Positions 55,866 to 64,000 of a stretch of DNA of 64,000 nt are shown piece by piece; position 1 is the first letter of the stretch; each line of letters opens with the position of its first letter. The stretch comes from Rosenbergiella australiborealis. GTDB taxonomy: Bacteria; Pseudomonadota; Gammaproteobacteria; Enterobacterales; Enterobacteriaceae. The stretch covers positions 124,001 through 188,000 of the forward strand of contig NZ_JABBFO010000003.1 in assembly GCF_018494035.1 (NCBI RefSeq). The letters are read 5' to 3'. The notes beneath the pieces were generated by a model. It did not search any database. It saw only the letters and a list, made by a program, of their open reading frames with translations, and had not been told where the DNA came from. The position numbers were made by a program, and so were the translations under genes.

Positions 55866-57698
55866 ATGAGAAAGCTGATAACCACCTTCGCCATTCTCAT
55901 TGCGGTGCTTGTCGCAGGAATGACGGCATTAGTGCTGTTGGTCAATCCAAATGACTTCAAAAGTTATATGGTTCAGCAGGTTAAAAAGCGCAGTGGTTAT
56001 CAACTGGTGCTTAACGGTGATCTACGCTGGCACGTATGGCCGAAACTCAGTATTTTAAGCGGCCCGATGTCGTTGACTGCCCCGGGTGCAGCACAGCCTA
56101 CGGTGACCGCCGACAATATGCGCTTAGATGTTGAGTTATTACCATTACTCTCTCATCAACTGCATATTAGTAATATTTTAATTACCCATGCGGTTATCCA
56201 AGCTATTCCTGAATCTGCGGCGCAATCCGGACTCAATACGCCTATTGCGCCGGATGATCCTTCCTCGCTTTCCCCGACACTGGGGCATTGGTCGTTAGAC
56301 ATCGCCCGCGTGGCAATTACCAACAGTTTACTGGTTTGGCAAGATCCACAAGGCGAACAACTGAATTTTCGTAACCTCACGCTTAGACTTCATCAAGATG
56401 AGACCCGTTCCGGGCATTACCATTTATTGACTGCCTTGACGCGTAATCAGCAAACCTTTTCTGTCGATCTCGAAGGGCAGATGGATGCAAGTCACTACCC
56501 TTATAAATTATTATTCTCTGTCGATCGTGGCCACTATCAACTGCAAGGTGTTTCGTTACCGGAACAGGGGATAGAAGGAGACACTTCGTTTAATGCCGAG
56601 TGGTCACCGATGAGCAGTGCTTTTGCACTAACGAATTTTTCACTGCATGCCAACGACAGTGATTTTAGCGGTGAAGCCAATGGATCATTAGCTCCGACAC
56701 TAAAATTAGGTCTCACTCTCCATTCACAAACAGCCAATTTTGACCAACTTCTGCTGTCGCATACGTCATTATCTTCTGTACCGTCGGCGTTGCCTCATCA
56801 TGAAAGCACGGGGGGCGACGGGGTTGAAGCCTCCCACGTACGAACACCTGTCGTTGTTGAAAAAAATAACCGTGGCTTTATTGATTGGCTTAATCAGAGC
56901 GATATTTCTAGTCGCTTAACTGCTGACCAAGCGACATGGCATGGCGTTACCGTCAATGATTTAGTGCTAGACGCGCATAACGTATTGGGTGTGATGAATT
57001 TACACTCGCTCGCCGGTAAGGTGGGGGGGGGGCAGTTCGGCTTACAAGGCGAGGTCGATTTCCGTCCAGAACTAACTAAGGTGCAACTGCAAACCGATGT
57101 GCAACGTATTCCTTTAGAGATTGTGCAGCCTCTCTTGCAGTTACCTTCTGTATTACGCGGTGCGATTTCATTACAGGGACAATTCACCGGACAAGGATTG
57201 CAGGGTAAGGATATCGTTACCCAGTGGCAGGGCCAATCTTCGGTTGAATTACTGGGTCTGGACATTCCTCGCATGAATGTCCAGCAAATGGTGATTGATG
57301 CCGTGACCCGCGCGAGTAATCGTGTGAACGCCGATCCGAAGATTCACCCAGTGATTCCCAATATGCAGGGTCAATTTACTTTATCTAAAGGTCAACTACA
57401 GTTAACAACGCTAGAGGGAGAAAATGACCAAGTTTCTCTCAATGCGTTGGGTAATATTAATTTTGCACAGAAAAACTTAGATATTACCTTTAATCTTCTT
57501 ACCCGCGGATGGAAGGGCGATCCTAGCTTGATTGCGCTCCTCGCGAACGAGCCGATACCGCTGCGTTTCTATGGCCCTTGGAGTCATTTACAATACGCGT
57601 TATCGGTTGATCGGTTATTGAAGAATAATTTCAAGAGCCGTGTACAGCAGTGGTTGAAGGATAACGAAAAAACGAAAAACTCGTCGTCAGGGCAGTAA
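55866..57698 (+). CDS. asmA: AsmA-family outer-membrane assembly protein
   Basis: A 610-residue protein (E. coli 617) with an N-terminal membrane anchor (residues 5-27, TTFAILIAVLVAGMTALVLLV), then LVNPNDFKSYMVQQVKKRSGYQL, typical of AsmA. The rest is a long periplasmic bridge-like domain of beta repeats with the C-terminal DUF3971/AsmA signature LTRGWKGDPSLIALLANEPIPLRF. AsmA-type proteins help phospholipid and outer-membrane homeostasis. It ends 84 bp before galF; the colanic-acid cluster seen here in E. coli is absent. Confidence 0.95.
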   Translation: MRKLITTFAILIAVLVAGMTALVLLVNPNDFKSYMVQQVKKRSGYQLVLNGDLRWHVWPKLSILSGPMSLTAPGAAQPTVTADNMRLDVELLPLLSHQLHISNILITHAVIQAIPESAAQSGLNTPIAPDDPSSLSPTLGHWSLDIARVAITNSLLVWQDPQGEQLNFRNLTLRLHQDETRSGHYHLLTALTRNQQTFSVDLEGQMDASHYPYKLLFSVDRGHYQLQGVSLPEQGIEGDTSFNAEWSPMSSAFALTNFSLHANDSDFSGEANGSLAPTLKLGLTLHSQTANFDQLLLSHTSLSSVPSALPHHESTGGDGVEASHVRTPVVVEKNNRGFIDWLNQSDISSRLTADQATWHGVTVNDLVLDAHNVLGVMNLHSLAGKVGGGQFGLQGEVDFRPELTKVQLQTDVQRIPLEIVQPLLQLPSVLRGAISLQGQFTGQGLQGKDIVTQWQGQSSVELLGLDIPRMNVQQMVIDAVTRASNRVNADPKIHPVIPNMQGQFTLSKGQLQLTTLEGENDQVSLNALGNINFAQKNLDITFNLLTRGWKGDPSLIALLANEPIPLRFYGPWSHLQYALSVDRLLKNNFKSRVQQWLKDNEKTKNSSSGQ

Positions 57699-57782
57699 GG
57701 GAGAGTTTCAGATTCTCCCTATGCTGACAGGGTCTTCGCTCGTTGATACTCTCTTGCACGCACCCTAACTAATGGATGAAAG

Positions 57783-58691
57783 ATGAAAAATTTAAAAGCC
57801 GTTATTCCTGTTGCGGGTCTTGGTATGCATATGTTGCCGGCGACCAAAGCTATTCCTAAAGAGATGTTACCGGTTGTCGATAAGCCAATGATTCAATATA
57901 TCATTGACGAATGTGTCACCGCCGGGATTAAAGAAATCGTCCTTGTGACTCACGCTTCAAAAAATGCCGTTGAAAACCATTTTGATACCACCTATGAGCT
58001 AGAAGCCTTGCTTGAACAGCGGGTAAAAAGACAACTACTCAGTGAAGTCAAAAGTATCTGCCCCCCTGGTGTGACAATCATGAATGTGCGTCAGCCCCAA
58101 GCCTTAGGCTTAGGCCACGCCATACTCTGTGCCAAACCCATTGTTGGCGATAATCCTTTTGTTGTGGTGCTGCCGGATGTGATTTTAGATAATCAAAGTG
58201 CTGATCCCCTGCGCTACAACTTGGCGGCTATGATTTCACGCTTTACACAGACCGGTCATTCTCAAGTCTTATGCCAACCGTTACCGCGCGATGAACTGGC
58301 GGAATATTCGGTGATCACCACTGAAAAACCGTTAATCGGTGCTGGTGATAGAGGGAGAATTGTCGATTTTGTTGAAAAGCCGGATCAATTAAATGCATTA
58401 CCGGAAGATGCTCAGCTGGCTGCTGTCGGCCGGTATGTATTATCTGAGAAAATTTGGAGTCATCTGGAAAAAACATTACCAGGTGCTTGGGGACGCATTC
58501 AGTTAACCGATGCTATTGCTTCACTGAATCAAACCGATGTTGTTGAAGCTAGCGAACTGCACGGCATTAGCTATAACTGTGGGCGCAAACTCGGTTATAT
58601 GCAGGCTTTTGTTGCTTACGGTATGCGGAACCCGCAATTGGGGCAAGCCTTCAGAAACTCTATCAAACAACTTCTTAACGAACAGGCATAG
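57783..58691 (+). CDS. galF: UTP-glucose-1-phosphate uridylyltransferase subunit GalF
   Basis: A 302-residue nucleotidyltransferase (E. coli GalF 297). The active-site start is [20 protein letters not shown]: GalU has GTRM here, so the catalytic Arg is missing and GMHM identifies GalF. GalF modifies GalU activity and raises UDP-glucose. Further motifs are [22 protein letters not shown] and FVEKPDQ. It begins 84 bp after asmA, with a GGGAGA/TCTCCC hairpin between, and leads straight into galE 12 bp later. Confidence 0.94.
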   Translation: MKNLKAVIPVAGLGMHMLPATKAIPKEMLPVVDKPMIQYIIDECVTAGIKEIVLVTHASKNAVENHFDTTYELEALLEQRVKRQLLSEVKSICPPGVTIMNVRQPQALGLGHAILCAKPIVGDNPFVVVLPDVILDNQSADPLRYNLAAMISRFTQTGHSQVLCQPLPRDELAEYSVITTEKPLIGAGDRGRIVDFVEKPDQLNALPEDAQLAAVGRYVLSEKIWSHLEKTLPGAWGRIQLTDAIASLNQTDVVEASELHGISYNCGRKLGYMQAFVAYGMRNPQLGQAFRNSIKQLLNEQA

Positions 58692-58703
58692 ACTGAGAAA
58701 AAT

Positions 58704-59720
58704 ATGGCAATATTAGTGACAGGCGGTGCGGGATATATTGGTTCTCACACCGTATTAGCCTTGCTGCAACGCGGCGATGATGTCGTTGTACTGGACAATT
58801 TATGTAATGCGTCACCGGAAGCGTTAGAACGTGTTGCTAAACTGACCGGGCGTCGGGCTGAGTTTGTTGAAGGGGATATTCGTGACAGAGCCTGTTTACA
58901 GGCTCTTTTTGCGAAGTATCCTATCACTGATGTTATTCACTTTGCGGCGTTAAAAGCAGTGGGTGAGTCAACGCGTATGCCTTTAGAATATTATGAAAAT
59001 AATGTTTCCGGTACATTGTCGCTGATTGAAGAGATGCGTCACGCGGGTATTTGGAATTTTATTTTTAGTTCTTCTGCGACAGTCTATGGCGCGAATGCGC
59101 CTGTCCCTTATGTTGAGACAACGCCGATCGGCGGTACAACCAGCCCTTATGGCACTTCAAAAGTCATGATTGAACAAGTGCTACAAGATTTTGCTAAGGC
59201 TGAACCGCAATTTACTACGATTGCGCTACGTTATTTTAATCCAGTGGGTGCCCATCCTTCTGGTGACATTGGCGAAGATCCTTCTGGTATTCCCAACAAT
59301 TTGTTGCCCTATATTGCACAAGTTGCGATTGGCAAATTGCCACAGCTTGGGGTATTTGGCGGTGATTACCCAACGCCAGATGGGACTTGTCAGCGTGACT
59401 ATATTCACGTCATGGATTTAGCGGAAGGCCATCTAAAAGCGTTAGATCATCTTAAGAACACGCAAGGCTATCGAGCCTATAACCTTGGTGCAGGTAAAGG
59501 CTATTCGGTGTTAGAGATGATCCGCGCATTTGAACTTGCGTCAGGTTGTACGATCCCCTTTGAGATCAAACCTCGTCGCGATGGTGATCTGGCGGCTTTC
59601 TGGGCGGATCCTGCACTTGCGGCAAAAGAGTTAGCATGGACAGTCTCTCGGGGTATCGATGAAATGATGGTCGACACTTGGCGTTGGCAACAGAAGAATC
59701 CCAACGGATATGGTCAATAA
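58704..59720 (+). CDS. galE: UDP-glucose 4-epimerase
   Basis: A 338-residue SDR epimerase, exactly the length of E. coli GalE. It has a Rossmann GGAGYIGSH (about residues 7-15), SSSATVYG with the catalytic Ser (about 122-129), the YxxxK pair YGTSK (Tyr about 149, Lys about 153), and RYFNPVGAHPSG. It interconverts UDP-glucose and UDP-galactose. It follows galF by 12 bp; this galF-galE pair supplies UDP-sugars to surface polysaccharide and is separate from any gal operon. gnd follows with a 162-bp gap. Confidence 0.92.
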   Translation: MAILVTGGAGYIGSHTVLALLQRGDDVVVLDNLCNASPEALERVAKLTGRRAEFVEGDIRDRACLQALFAKYPITDVIHFAALKAVGESTRMPLEYYENNVSGTLSLIEEMRHAGIWNFIFSSSATVYGANAPVPYVETTPIGGTTSPYGTSKVMIEQVLQDFAKAEPQFTTIALRYFNPVGAHPSGDIGEDPSGIPNNLLPYIAQVAIGKLPQLGVFGGDYPTPDGTCQRDYIHVMDLAEGHLKALDHLKNTQGYRAYNLGAGKGYSVLEMIRAFELASGCTIPFEIKPRRDGDLAAFWADPALAAKELAWTVSRGIDEMMVDTWRWQQKNPNGYGQ

Positions 59721-59882
59721 GTGTGATTAATAAGCACCTGAGTGGGGGTGACTTGATCAAACGTGCGTTAAAAATAGATTTCCCGTTCAGGTTTTTATAT
59801 AACTTATAACACAAGGTACGTGCTAATAAACCTAGAACATAATGTTCACATGGGTAAGCTTTCTACCAGACAGGAGAATGTA

Positions 59883-61289
59883 ATGTCTAAGCAGCAAATT
59901 GGTGTTGTCGGAATGGCAGTAATGGGCCGCAATCTGGCGCTAAATATTGAAAGCCGTGGCTACACTGTTTCAATTTTTAACCGTTCACGTGAAAAAACCG
60001 ATGAAGTCATCGCAGAAAATCCAGGTAAAAAACTGGCACCTTTCTACAGTGTAGAAGAGTTCGTCGAGTCCTTAGAAAAACCACGCCGTATCCTATTAAT
60101 GGTACAAGCGGGCGAGGCTACCGATAAAACGATTGCTTCACTGACGCCACATCTTGATAAAGGTGATATTCTAATCGATGGTGGTAACACCTTCTATAAA
60201 GATACCATTCGTCGTAACAAAGAGCTTTCTGAACAAGGCTTTAACTTCATCGGTACCGGTGTTTCCGGTGGTGAAGAGGGTGCATTAAAAGGCCCTTCTA
60301 TTATGCCTGGTGGACAAAAAGAAGCTTACGAACTGGTCGCTCCTATTTTTGATAAAATCGCTGCGCGTGCGGAAGGTGAAGCCTGTGTGACCTATATCGG
60401 TCCAGACGGTGCGGGTCACTACGTTAAAATGGTACACAACGGTATCGAATACGGTGATATGCAGCTGATTGCTGAAGCCTACTCGGTACTGAAAGGGTCT
60501 TTAGGCCTGTCTAACGAAGAGTTAGCGAAAACATTTAGTGAGTGGAATCAAGGTGAGCTAAGTAGCTATCTGATTGATATTACTAAAGATATCTTCACTA
60601 AAAAAGATGAAAACGGCAATTACTTAGTCGATGTGATCCTCGATGAAGCGGCGAACAAAGGTACCGGTAAATGGACCAGCCAAAGTTCTCTCGACCTTGG
60701 TGAGCCATTATCACTGATTACTGAATCGGTCTTCGCGCGTTATTTATCTTCCCTGAAATCACAACGTGTTGCCGCGTCTAAAGTCCTGACTGGACCTAAA
60801 GTAGCTGCCTTCAATGGTGATAAAGCAGAGTTTATTGAGAAAGTGCGCCGTGCATTGTATCTGGGTAAAATTGTTTCTTATGCACAAGGCTTCTCGCAAC
60901 TGCGTGCAGCGTCAGATCAGTACAACTGGGATCTGAACTACGGTGAATTGGCGAAAATCTTCCGTGCAGGCTGTATTATTCGTGCTCAATTCCTGCAAAA
61001 AATCACTGATGCGTATGCAGAGAATCCAGAAATTGCTAACTTACTGCTTGCGCCATACTTTAAAAATATTGCGGATGAATACCAACAAGCATTACGTGAT
61101 GTCGTAAGCTATGCTGTGCAGAATGGTATTCCAATGCCGACATTCTCAGCCGCTATTGCTTATTATGACAGCTACCGTTCAGCAGTGTTGCCAGCGAATC
61201 TGATTCAAGCGCAACGTGACTACTTTGGTGCTCACACCTATAAGCGTATTGATAAAGACGGTGTTTTCCACACTGAGTGGTTAGACTAA
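59883..61289 (+). CDS. gnd: 6-phosphogluconate dehydrogenase
   Basis: A 468-residue enzyme with the E. coli length, starting [20 protein letters not shown] with AGGAGA 6 bases upstream. The open frame from 59820 is an artefact of the leader. NADP-binding [12 protein letters not shown] and substrate motifs [34 protein letters not shown] and IEYGDMQL are intact. It is the oxidative pentose-phosphate enzyme that also marks the O-antigen locus border in enterobacteria. A strong terminator follows, separating it from convergent wzt. Confidence 0.98.
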   Translation: MSKQQIGVVGMAVMGRNLALNIESRGYTVSIFNRSREKTDEVIAENPGKKLAPFYSVEEFVESLEKPRRILLMVQAGEATDKTIASLTPHLDKGDILIDGGNTFYKDTIRRNKELSEQGFNFIGTGVSGGEEGALKGPSIMPGGQKEAYELVAPIFDKIAARAEGEACVTYIGPDGAGHYVKMVHNGIEYGDMQLIAEAYSVLKGSLGLSNEELAKTFSEWNQGELSSYLIDITKDIFTKKDENGNYLVDVILDEAANKGTGKWTSQSSLDLGEPLSLITESVFARYLSSLKSQRVAASKVLTGPKVAAFNGDKAEFIEKVRRALYLGKIVSYAQGFSQLRAASDQYNWDLNYGELAKIFRAGCIIRAQFLQKITDAYAENPEIANLLLAPYFKNIADEYQQALRDVVSYAVQNGIPMPTFSAAIAYYDSYRSAVLPANLIQAQRDYFGAHTYKRIDKDGVFHTEWLD

Positions 61290-61310
61290 TCGCTATCGCG
61301 TTATCGTATC

Positions 61311-61341
61311 AACCAGTGACTTCGGTCACTGGTTTTTTTTA
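61311..61341 (+). terminator. gnd terminator
   Basis: AACCAGTGAC and GTCACTGGTT pair perfectly over 10 bp around TTCG and are followed by eight T residues. Confidence 0.94.
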
Positions 61342-62034
61342 TTAAAGAATTTTACCTTGTTCAAGGTGAAGTTGCTGGTTACTGACCCGGTTTGCCAAGT
61401 GTGGATCATGGGTCGCAATCACCAAAATGGCGGCTTTATCAATAAAACTTTGTAACCGCTTTTCGGCCTTATCTTTAAACGCTGCATCACCCACGCTTAT
61501 CCACTCATCCATTAATAGAATTTCCGGTGCCCGGGCGGTACAGATCGCGAAAGCTAAGCGCAATATCATTCCGCTGGAATAGGTTCTTACCGGAAGATAA
61601 ATAAACTCCTCCAACTCACTAAATGCGATGACATCATCAATCAAGCTAGGCAGTTGTTGTGGGGGAATACCTAAGAGCAGACTCCGCAATTTTATATTCT
61701 CAATGCCAGTCAGCTCCGGCTCCATACCTAATGTGGCATCCAGTAAAGAGCTAATTTTACCTGAAGTTTTCAATGTGCCAGACACTGGGCTGTAAACCCC
61801 GGCTAAGGCACGGAGTAAGGTCGTTTTTCCTGAACCATTATGGCCTAGAAGGGCTAATCGATCGCCATCTTGCAATGAAAAACTAATATCATCTAGCGCG
61901 GTTACCATTGTCACGCCTTGCGATTGGCTAAGCCGCCCACCTCCAGCGATAGTCAGGAGTGAGCGTTTAATGGATCGCTGCTGGGCGTTGTAGATAGGAA
62001 ATTGAATCTTAAGATGCTGACAGTCGATATACAT
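61342..62034 (-). CDS. polysaccharide ABC exporter ATPase (Wzt-like)
   Basis: A 230-residue ATPase: Walker A LLGHNGSGKTTLL (about residues 62-74), ABC signature YSSGMILRLAFA, Walker B EILLMDEWISVGD. The start is the ATG 2 bp after the wzm stop (TAGCTATG); a TTG 12 bases earlier overlaps it. The protein is short, lacking the C-terminal carbohydrate-binding domain of coupled Wzt types, so it resembles RfbE/KpsT/TagH-type exporters of undecaprenyl-linked glycans. It forms a transporter with the permease encoded just upstream. Its operon is convergent with gnd. Confidence 0.88.
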   Translation of the reverse strand: MYIDCQHLKIQFPIYNAQQRSIKRSLLTIAGGGRLSQSQGVTMVTALDDISFSLQDGDRLALLGHNGSGKTTLLRALAGVYSPVSGTLKTSGKISSLLDATLGMEPELTGIENIKLRSLLLGIPPQQLPSLIDDVIAFSELEEFIYLPVRTYSSGMILRLAFAICTARAPEILLMDEWISVGDAAFKDKAEKRLQSFIDKAAILVIATHDPHLANRVSNQQLHLEQGKIL

Positions 62035-62036
62035 AG

Positions 62037-62819
62037 CTAAATCCAATAAGCGATACGTGTTCGCGTCTTAGTAATAAGAAAACAGGCGATGAGAGCGGTA
62101 AGTAATGCCAAGGAGCTGGTCAGTACCCAAGCCAGCATGGAAGGACATTGCCCTAAGATCGTGCCGCGTAATAACTCAATAAAATGCGTAAAGGGGTTGA
62201 GTTGAGCTAACCGTTGATGTTTGCTCGGTAGCAAAGAAAGTTGCCAGATTATAGGCGTGATAAAGAAAAGCAGGGTCATCACACTGGTAACGATGGGGGC
62301 AAGATCTCGGTAGCGGGTGCAGAGTATGGCGGTAATTAATCCAACACTGCTCAGAAAGAGGACGGTGAGCAATAGTGCAGGAAAAATGAGTAGCATATTC
62401 CACGACCAGCTAGGAGGAAAGAAGAGGAAAACAAAGGGCAGTACGGTAAGGTTATGCAGCAAAATAATTAACTGTCGCCACGTGACTCTTAAGATGTACA
62501 GTGGAAAAGGTAGGGGGGTTTGGCGGATAAAATGGGCCGCATCATTGAACGCAGTACTACTTTCAATAATCATACCGGTAAACAGAGACCAAAAAATTAA
62601 CCCTACACTTAAATGTGGCATAAAGTCTTGTAGCGATAACTGAAATAGACTGCCATAAAGCGGGCCCATCGCCAGTAATGTCGTCGCCATACTGAGAGTG
62701 ATCCAAAATGGCCCGAGGACCGATCGCCGATAGCGATTGACCACATCATTCCATGCTAAGGTTCGCCACAAGGTAAATAGACGAAAACTGTGTTTTATTT
62801 CAGCACTAAGAGAATCCAT
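62037..62819 (-). CDS. polysaccharide ABC exporter permease (Wzm-like)
   Basis: A 260-residue ABC-2-type permease with six membrane segments. The N-terminal amphipathic RTLAWNDVVNRYRRSVLGPFWITLSM-type sequence (residues 19-44) is diagnostic for Wzm/RfbD/KpsM permeases, and IILLHNLTVLPFVFLF and LNPFTHFIELLRGTIL (about 206-221) are conserved. It exports lipid-linked polysaccharide across the inner membrane together with the ATPase. No glycosyltransferase is adjacent in the window; hisI lies 135 bp away. The exported polymer cannot be told. Confidence 0.9.
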   Translation of the reverse strand: MDSLSAEIKHSFRLFTLWRTLAWNDVVNRYRRSVLGPFWITLSMATTLLAMGPLYGSLFQLSLQDFMPHLSVGLIFWSLFTGMIIESSTAFNDAAHFIRQTPLPFPLYILRVTWRQLIILLHNLTVLPFVFLFFPPSWSWNMLLIFPALLLTVLFLSSVGLITAILCTRYRDLAPIVTSVMTLLFFITPIIWQLSLLPSKHQRLAQLNPFTHFIELLRGTILGQCPSMLAWVLTSSLALLTALIACFLITKTRTRIAYWI

Positions 62820-62918
62820 TCACTGCCTCCAAACAGAAAAGGGCGTTAGTATGCAGAGTATTCCATCACTCTGTGAATGAGATTATTACTGCTAAGGGAT
62901 TTATTCGGTATGAGGTGA

Positions 62919-62950
62919 AAGGCGCAGCCACCGTTTGGCTGCTGCGCCTA
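62919..62950 (-). terminator. hairpin behind hisI, probable his-operon end
   Basis: AGGCGCAG and CTGCGCCT pair over 8 bp, with further pairing inside, only 5 bp past the hisI stop. The T-run is weak (TTCACC), so it may need Rho. Confidence 0.65.
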
Positions 62951-62954
62951 GGCG

Positions 62955-63569
62955 TTAGGCTTGGTGACGTTGGCGAAGGTTATTAATAATAGTGCTAAAA
63001 TCGAGATCTTGATCTTGTAACAGTACCAGCAAGTGATACAGCAAATCTGAAGCCTCGTTGGTCAGCTCTTCTCGGTCATTCACCGTGGCAGCGAGTGCCG
63101 TTTCAACGCCTTCTTCTCCCACTTTTTGCGCGATACGTTTTGTACCGCTGGCATATAAGCTCGCAGTGTAGGAGCTACTTGGATCCGCTGATTTACGGCT
63201 GGCCAGTAATTGTTCAAGCTGCCATAGGAAGTGCCAATCGCTAGCTGCCGGTGAGAAGCAGCTTGAGGTTCCAGTGTGGCAAGTCGGGCCATGAGGCAGC
63301 GCTAGGATCAGTAAACTGTCTCTGTCACAATCGGCGGTGATTTGTTTCACAGTAAGAAAGTGTCCAGAAGACTCCCCTTTAGTCCATAAGCGCTGTTTAC
63401 TGCGTGACCAGAAGGTGACTTTCCCTGTTTCTTGCGTGACCTGTAGGGCCTCTGGATTCATATAACCGAGCATCAATACTTCGCCGGAGACTGCATGTTG
63501 AATAATCGCAGGAAGTAAATGATCGGTTTTTTCCCAATCTAACGTAGCGATCGCTTCAGACGTTAACAT
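62955..63569 (-). CDS. hisI: bifunctional phosphoribosyl-AMP cyclohydrolase / phosphoribosyl-ATP pyrophosphatase
   Basis: A 204-residue fusion enzyme (E. coli HisIE 203) catalysing steps 2 and 3 of histidine synthesis. N-terminal cyclohydrolase part: [19 protein letters not shown] and zinc ligands CDRDSLLI and HTGTSSCF. C-terminal pyrophosphatase part: [17 protein letters not shown] and [13 protein letters not shown]. It is the last gene of the his operon, overlapping hisF by 7 bp, on the minus strand; a hairpin follows. Confidence 0.98.
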   Translation of the reverse strand: MLTSEAIATLDWEKTDHLLPAIIQHAVSGEVLMLGYMNPEALQVTQETGKVTFWSRSKQRLWTKGESSGHFLTVKQITADCDRDSLLILALPHGPTCHTGTSSCFSPAASDWHFLWQLEQLLASRKSADPSSSYTASLYASGTKRIAQKVGEEGVETALAATVNDREELTNEASDLLYHLLVLLQDQDLDFSTIINNLRQRHQA

Positions 63570-64000
63570 AAACGAACCTCTATCTGATTATCTTTTAAGA
63601 ACTGCTTGAGCTGACCAATATTAATGATTTGCTTATGGAAGACCGACGCGGCTAAGGCACCATCGACCTTGGCTTCGGTAAAGGCATCGAGAAAGTGCTG
63701 TTCTGTCCCTGCGCCACCCGAAGCGATAAGAGGCACGTGACACAGTTGACGGATTGCTGCAAGTTGCTTGAGATCGTAGCCTTGGCGGACTCCATCTTGG
63801 TTCATCATATTTAATACGATTTCGCCAGCGCCTCGTTGTTGTACTTCCTTTACCCAGTCAGCCGTCTGCCACGAGGTATTACGGGTACGGGCTTCATCGC
63901 CAGTAAACTGTTTAACGTGATAAGTTCCCGTTGTTTCATCGAACCAAGTATCGATACCTACGACGATACACTGTACGCCAAAGCGGTCAGCAAGGCGGGT
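63563..64000 (-). CDS. hisF: imidazole glycerol phosphate synthase subunit HisF (partial)
   Basis: The 3' part (about 145 codons) of hisF runs off the window end; the frame is open to base 64000. It shows [47 protein letters not shown] and the end [11 protein letters not shown], all typical of the HisF TIM barrel, including the catalytic Asp of the second half. An internal ATG at 63808 is not the start. It overlaps hisI by 7 bp, as in a compact his operon. Confidence 0.97.
   Translation of the reverse strand, partial: TRLADRFGVQCIVVGIDTWFDETTGTYHVKQFTGDEARTRNTSWQTADWVKEVQQRGAGEIVLNMMNQDGVRQGYDLKQLAAIRQLCHVPLIASGGAGTEQHFLDAFTEAKVDGALAASVFHKQIINIGQLKQFLKDNQIEVRLC

Noticed and set aside
59820-59882. 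21-residue N-terminal extension of gnd
   Set aside because: The family start and AGGAGA site both point to 59883.

Overview
The window looks like the chromosome of a gamma-proteobacterium of the order Enterobacterales. From residue 13254 onward nearly every gene is a recognisable orthologue of an Escherichia coli gene. The order follows, in the opposite orientation, the E. coli 49-to-45-minute backbone: proL-yejM-yejL-yejK-rplY-radD-rsuA, mepS-lpxT-efpL, fruBKA, nfo-yeiE-lysP, folE-yeiB, sanA, cdd, metG-mrp, yegS-trhP-yegD, udk-dcd-asmA-galF-galE-gnd-his. Many E. coli genes in between are missing. The closest group is a guess: an Erwiniaceae-like genome (Tatumella, Rosenbergiella or Pantoea relatives).

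Bases 1-13107 are the right part of a prophage integrated at the 3' end of tRNA-Pro(GGG) (proL). Its genes follow the T7 virion order: a tail nozzle-like C-terminus, a GNAT protein in the gp13 position, three ejection/internal-virion proteins (gp14-, gp15- and gp16-like positions), TerS, TerL, a tail fibre with a T7-gp17-type N-terminus, then holin, SAR endolysin and overlapping Rz/Rz1 spanins. An AT-rich membrane-protein gene (6894-7520) interrupts this cluster and looks like a phage moron. Integrase and repressor are not in the window and would lie to the left. Three 11-bp-phased direct repeats and one inverted copy of a TTTACCA motif lie between the lysis genes and the tRNA.

Bases 13105-32636 are core functions: proL, LPS homeostasis (yejM), nucleoid protein yejK, ribosomal protein L25, helicase radD, pseudouridine synthase rsuA, murein endopeptidase mepS, lipid A kinase lpxT in a tight pair with the EF-P paralogue efpL, the fructose PTS operon fruBKA with Cra and CRP sites, endonuclease IV, the LysR gene yeiE next to lysP, a PtrR-like LysR gene, folE and yeiB.

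Bases 32640-33818 are a small accessory patch: a HigB/HigA-type toxin-antitoxin pair and about 500 bp without genes. Bases 33819-43942 carry yfcH, sanA, malic enzyme maeA, cytidine deaminase cdd, metG divergent from mrp, and ahpC-ahpF directly behind mrp.

Bases 43943-49936 are the second accessory stretch: a YddG-type exporter, a periplasmic DUF4056 protein, idnO with a near-consensus CRP site, dsdA and a small lipoprotein resembling T6SS immunity lipoproteins. Bases 49937-64000 return to the backbone: yegS, trhP, yegD, a PAP2 phosphatase, udk-dcd-asmA, galF-galE-gnd, then a convergent wzm-wzt ABC polysaccharide exporter pair, and hisI-hisF (hisF truncated by the window end). No colanic-acid-type cluster sits between asmA and galF, and no O-antigen cluster sits between galF and gnd.

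No wholly new multi-gene system is evident. The best leads are the moron with its flanking signals, the hairpin at the terS start, the att-side repeat array, the inverted repeat over the fruB promoter region, the DUF4056 protein with metal-site-like motifs, and the stripped-down polysaccharide locus.
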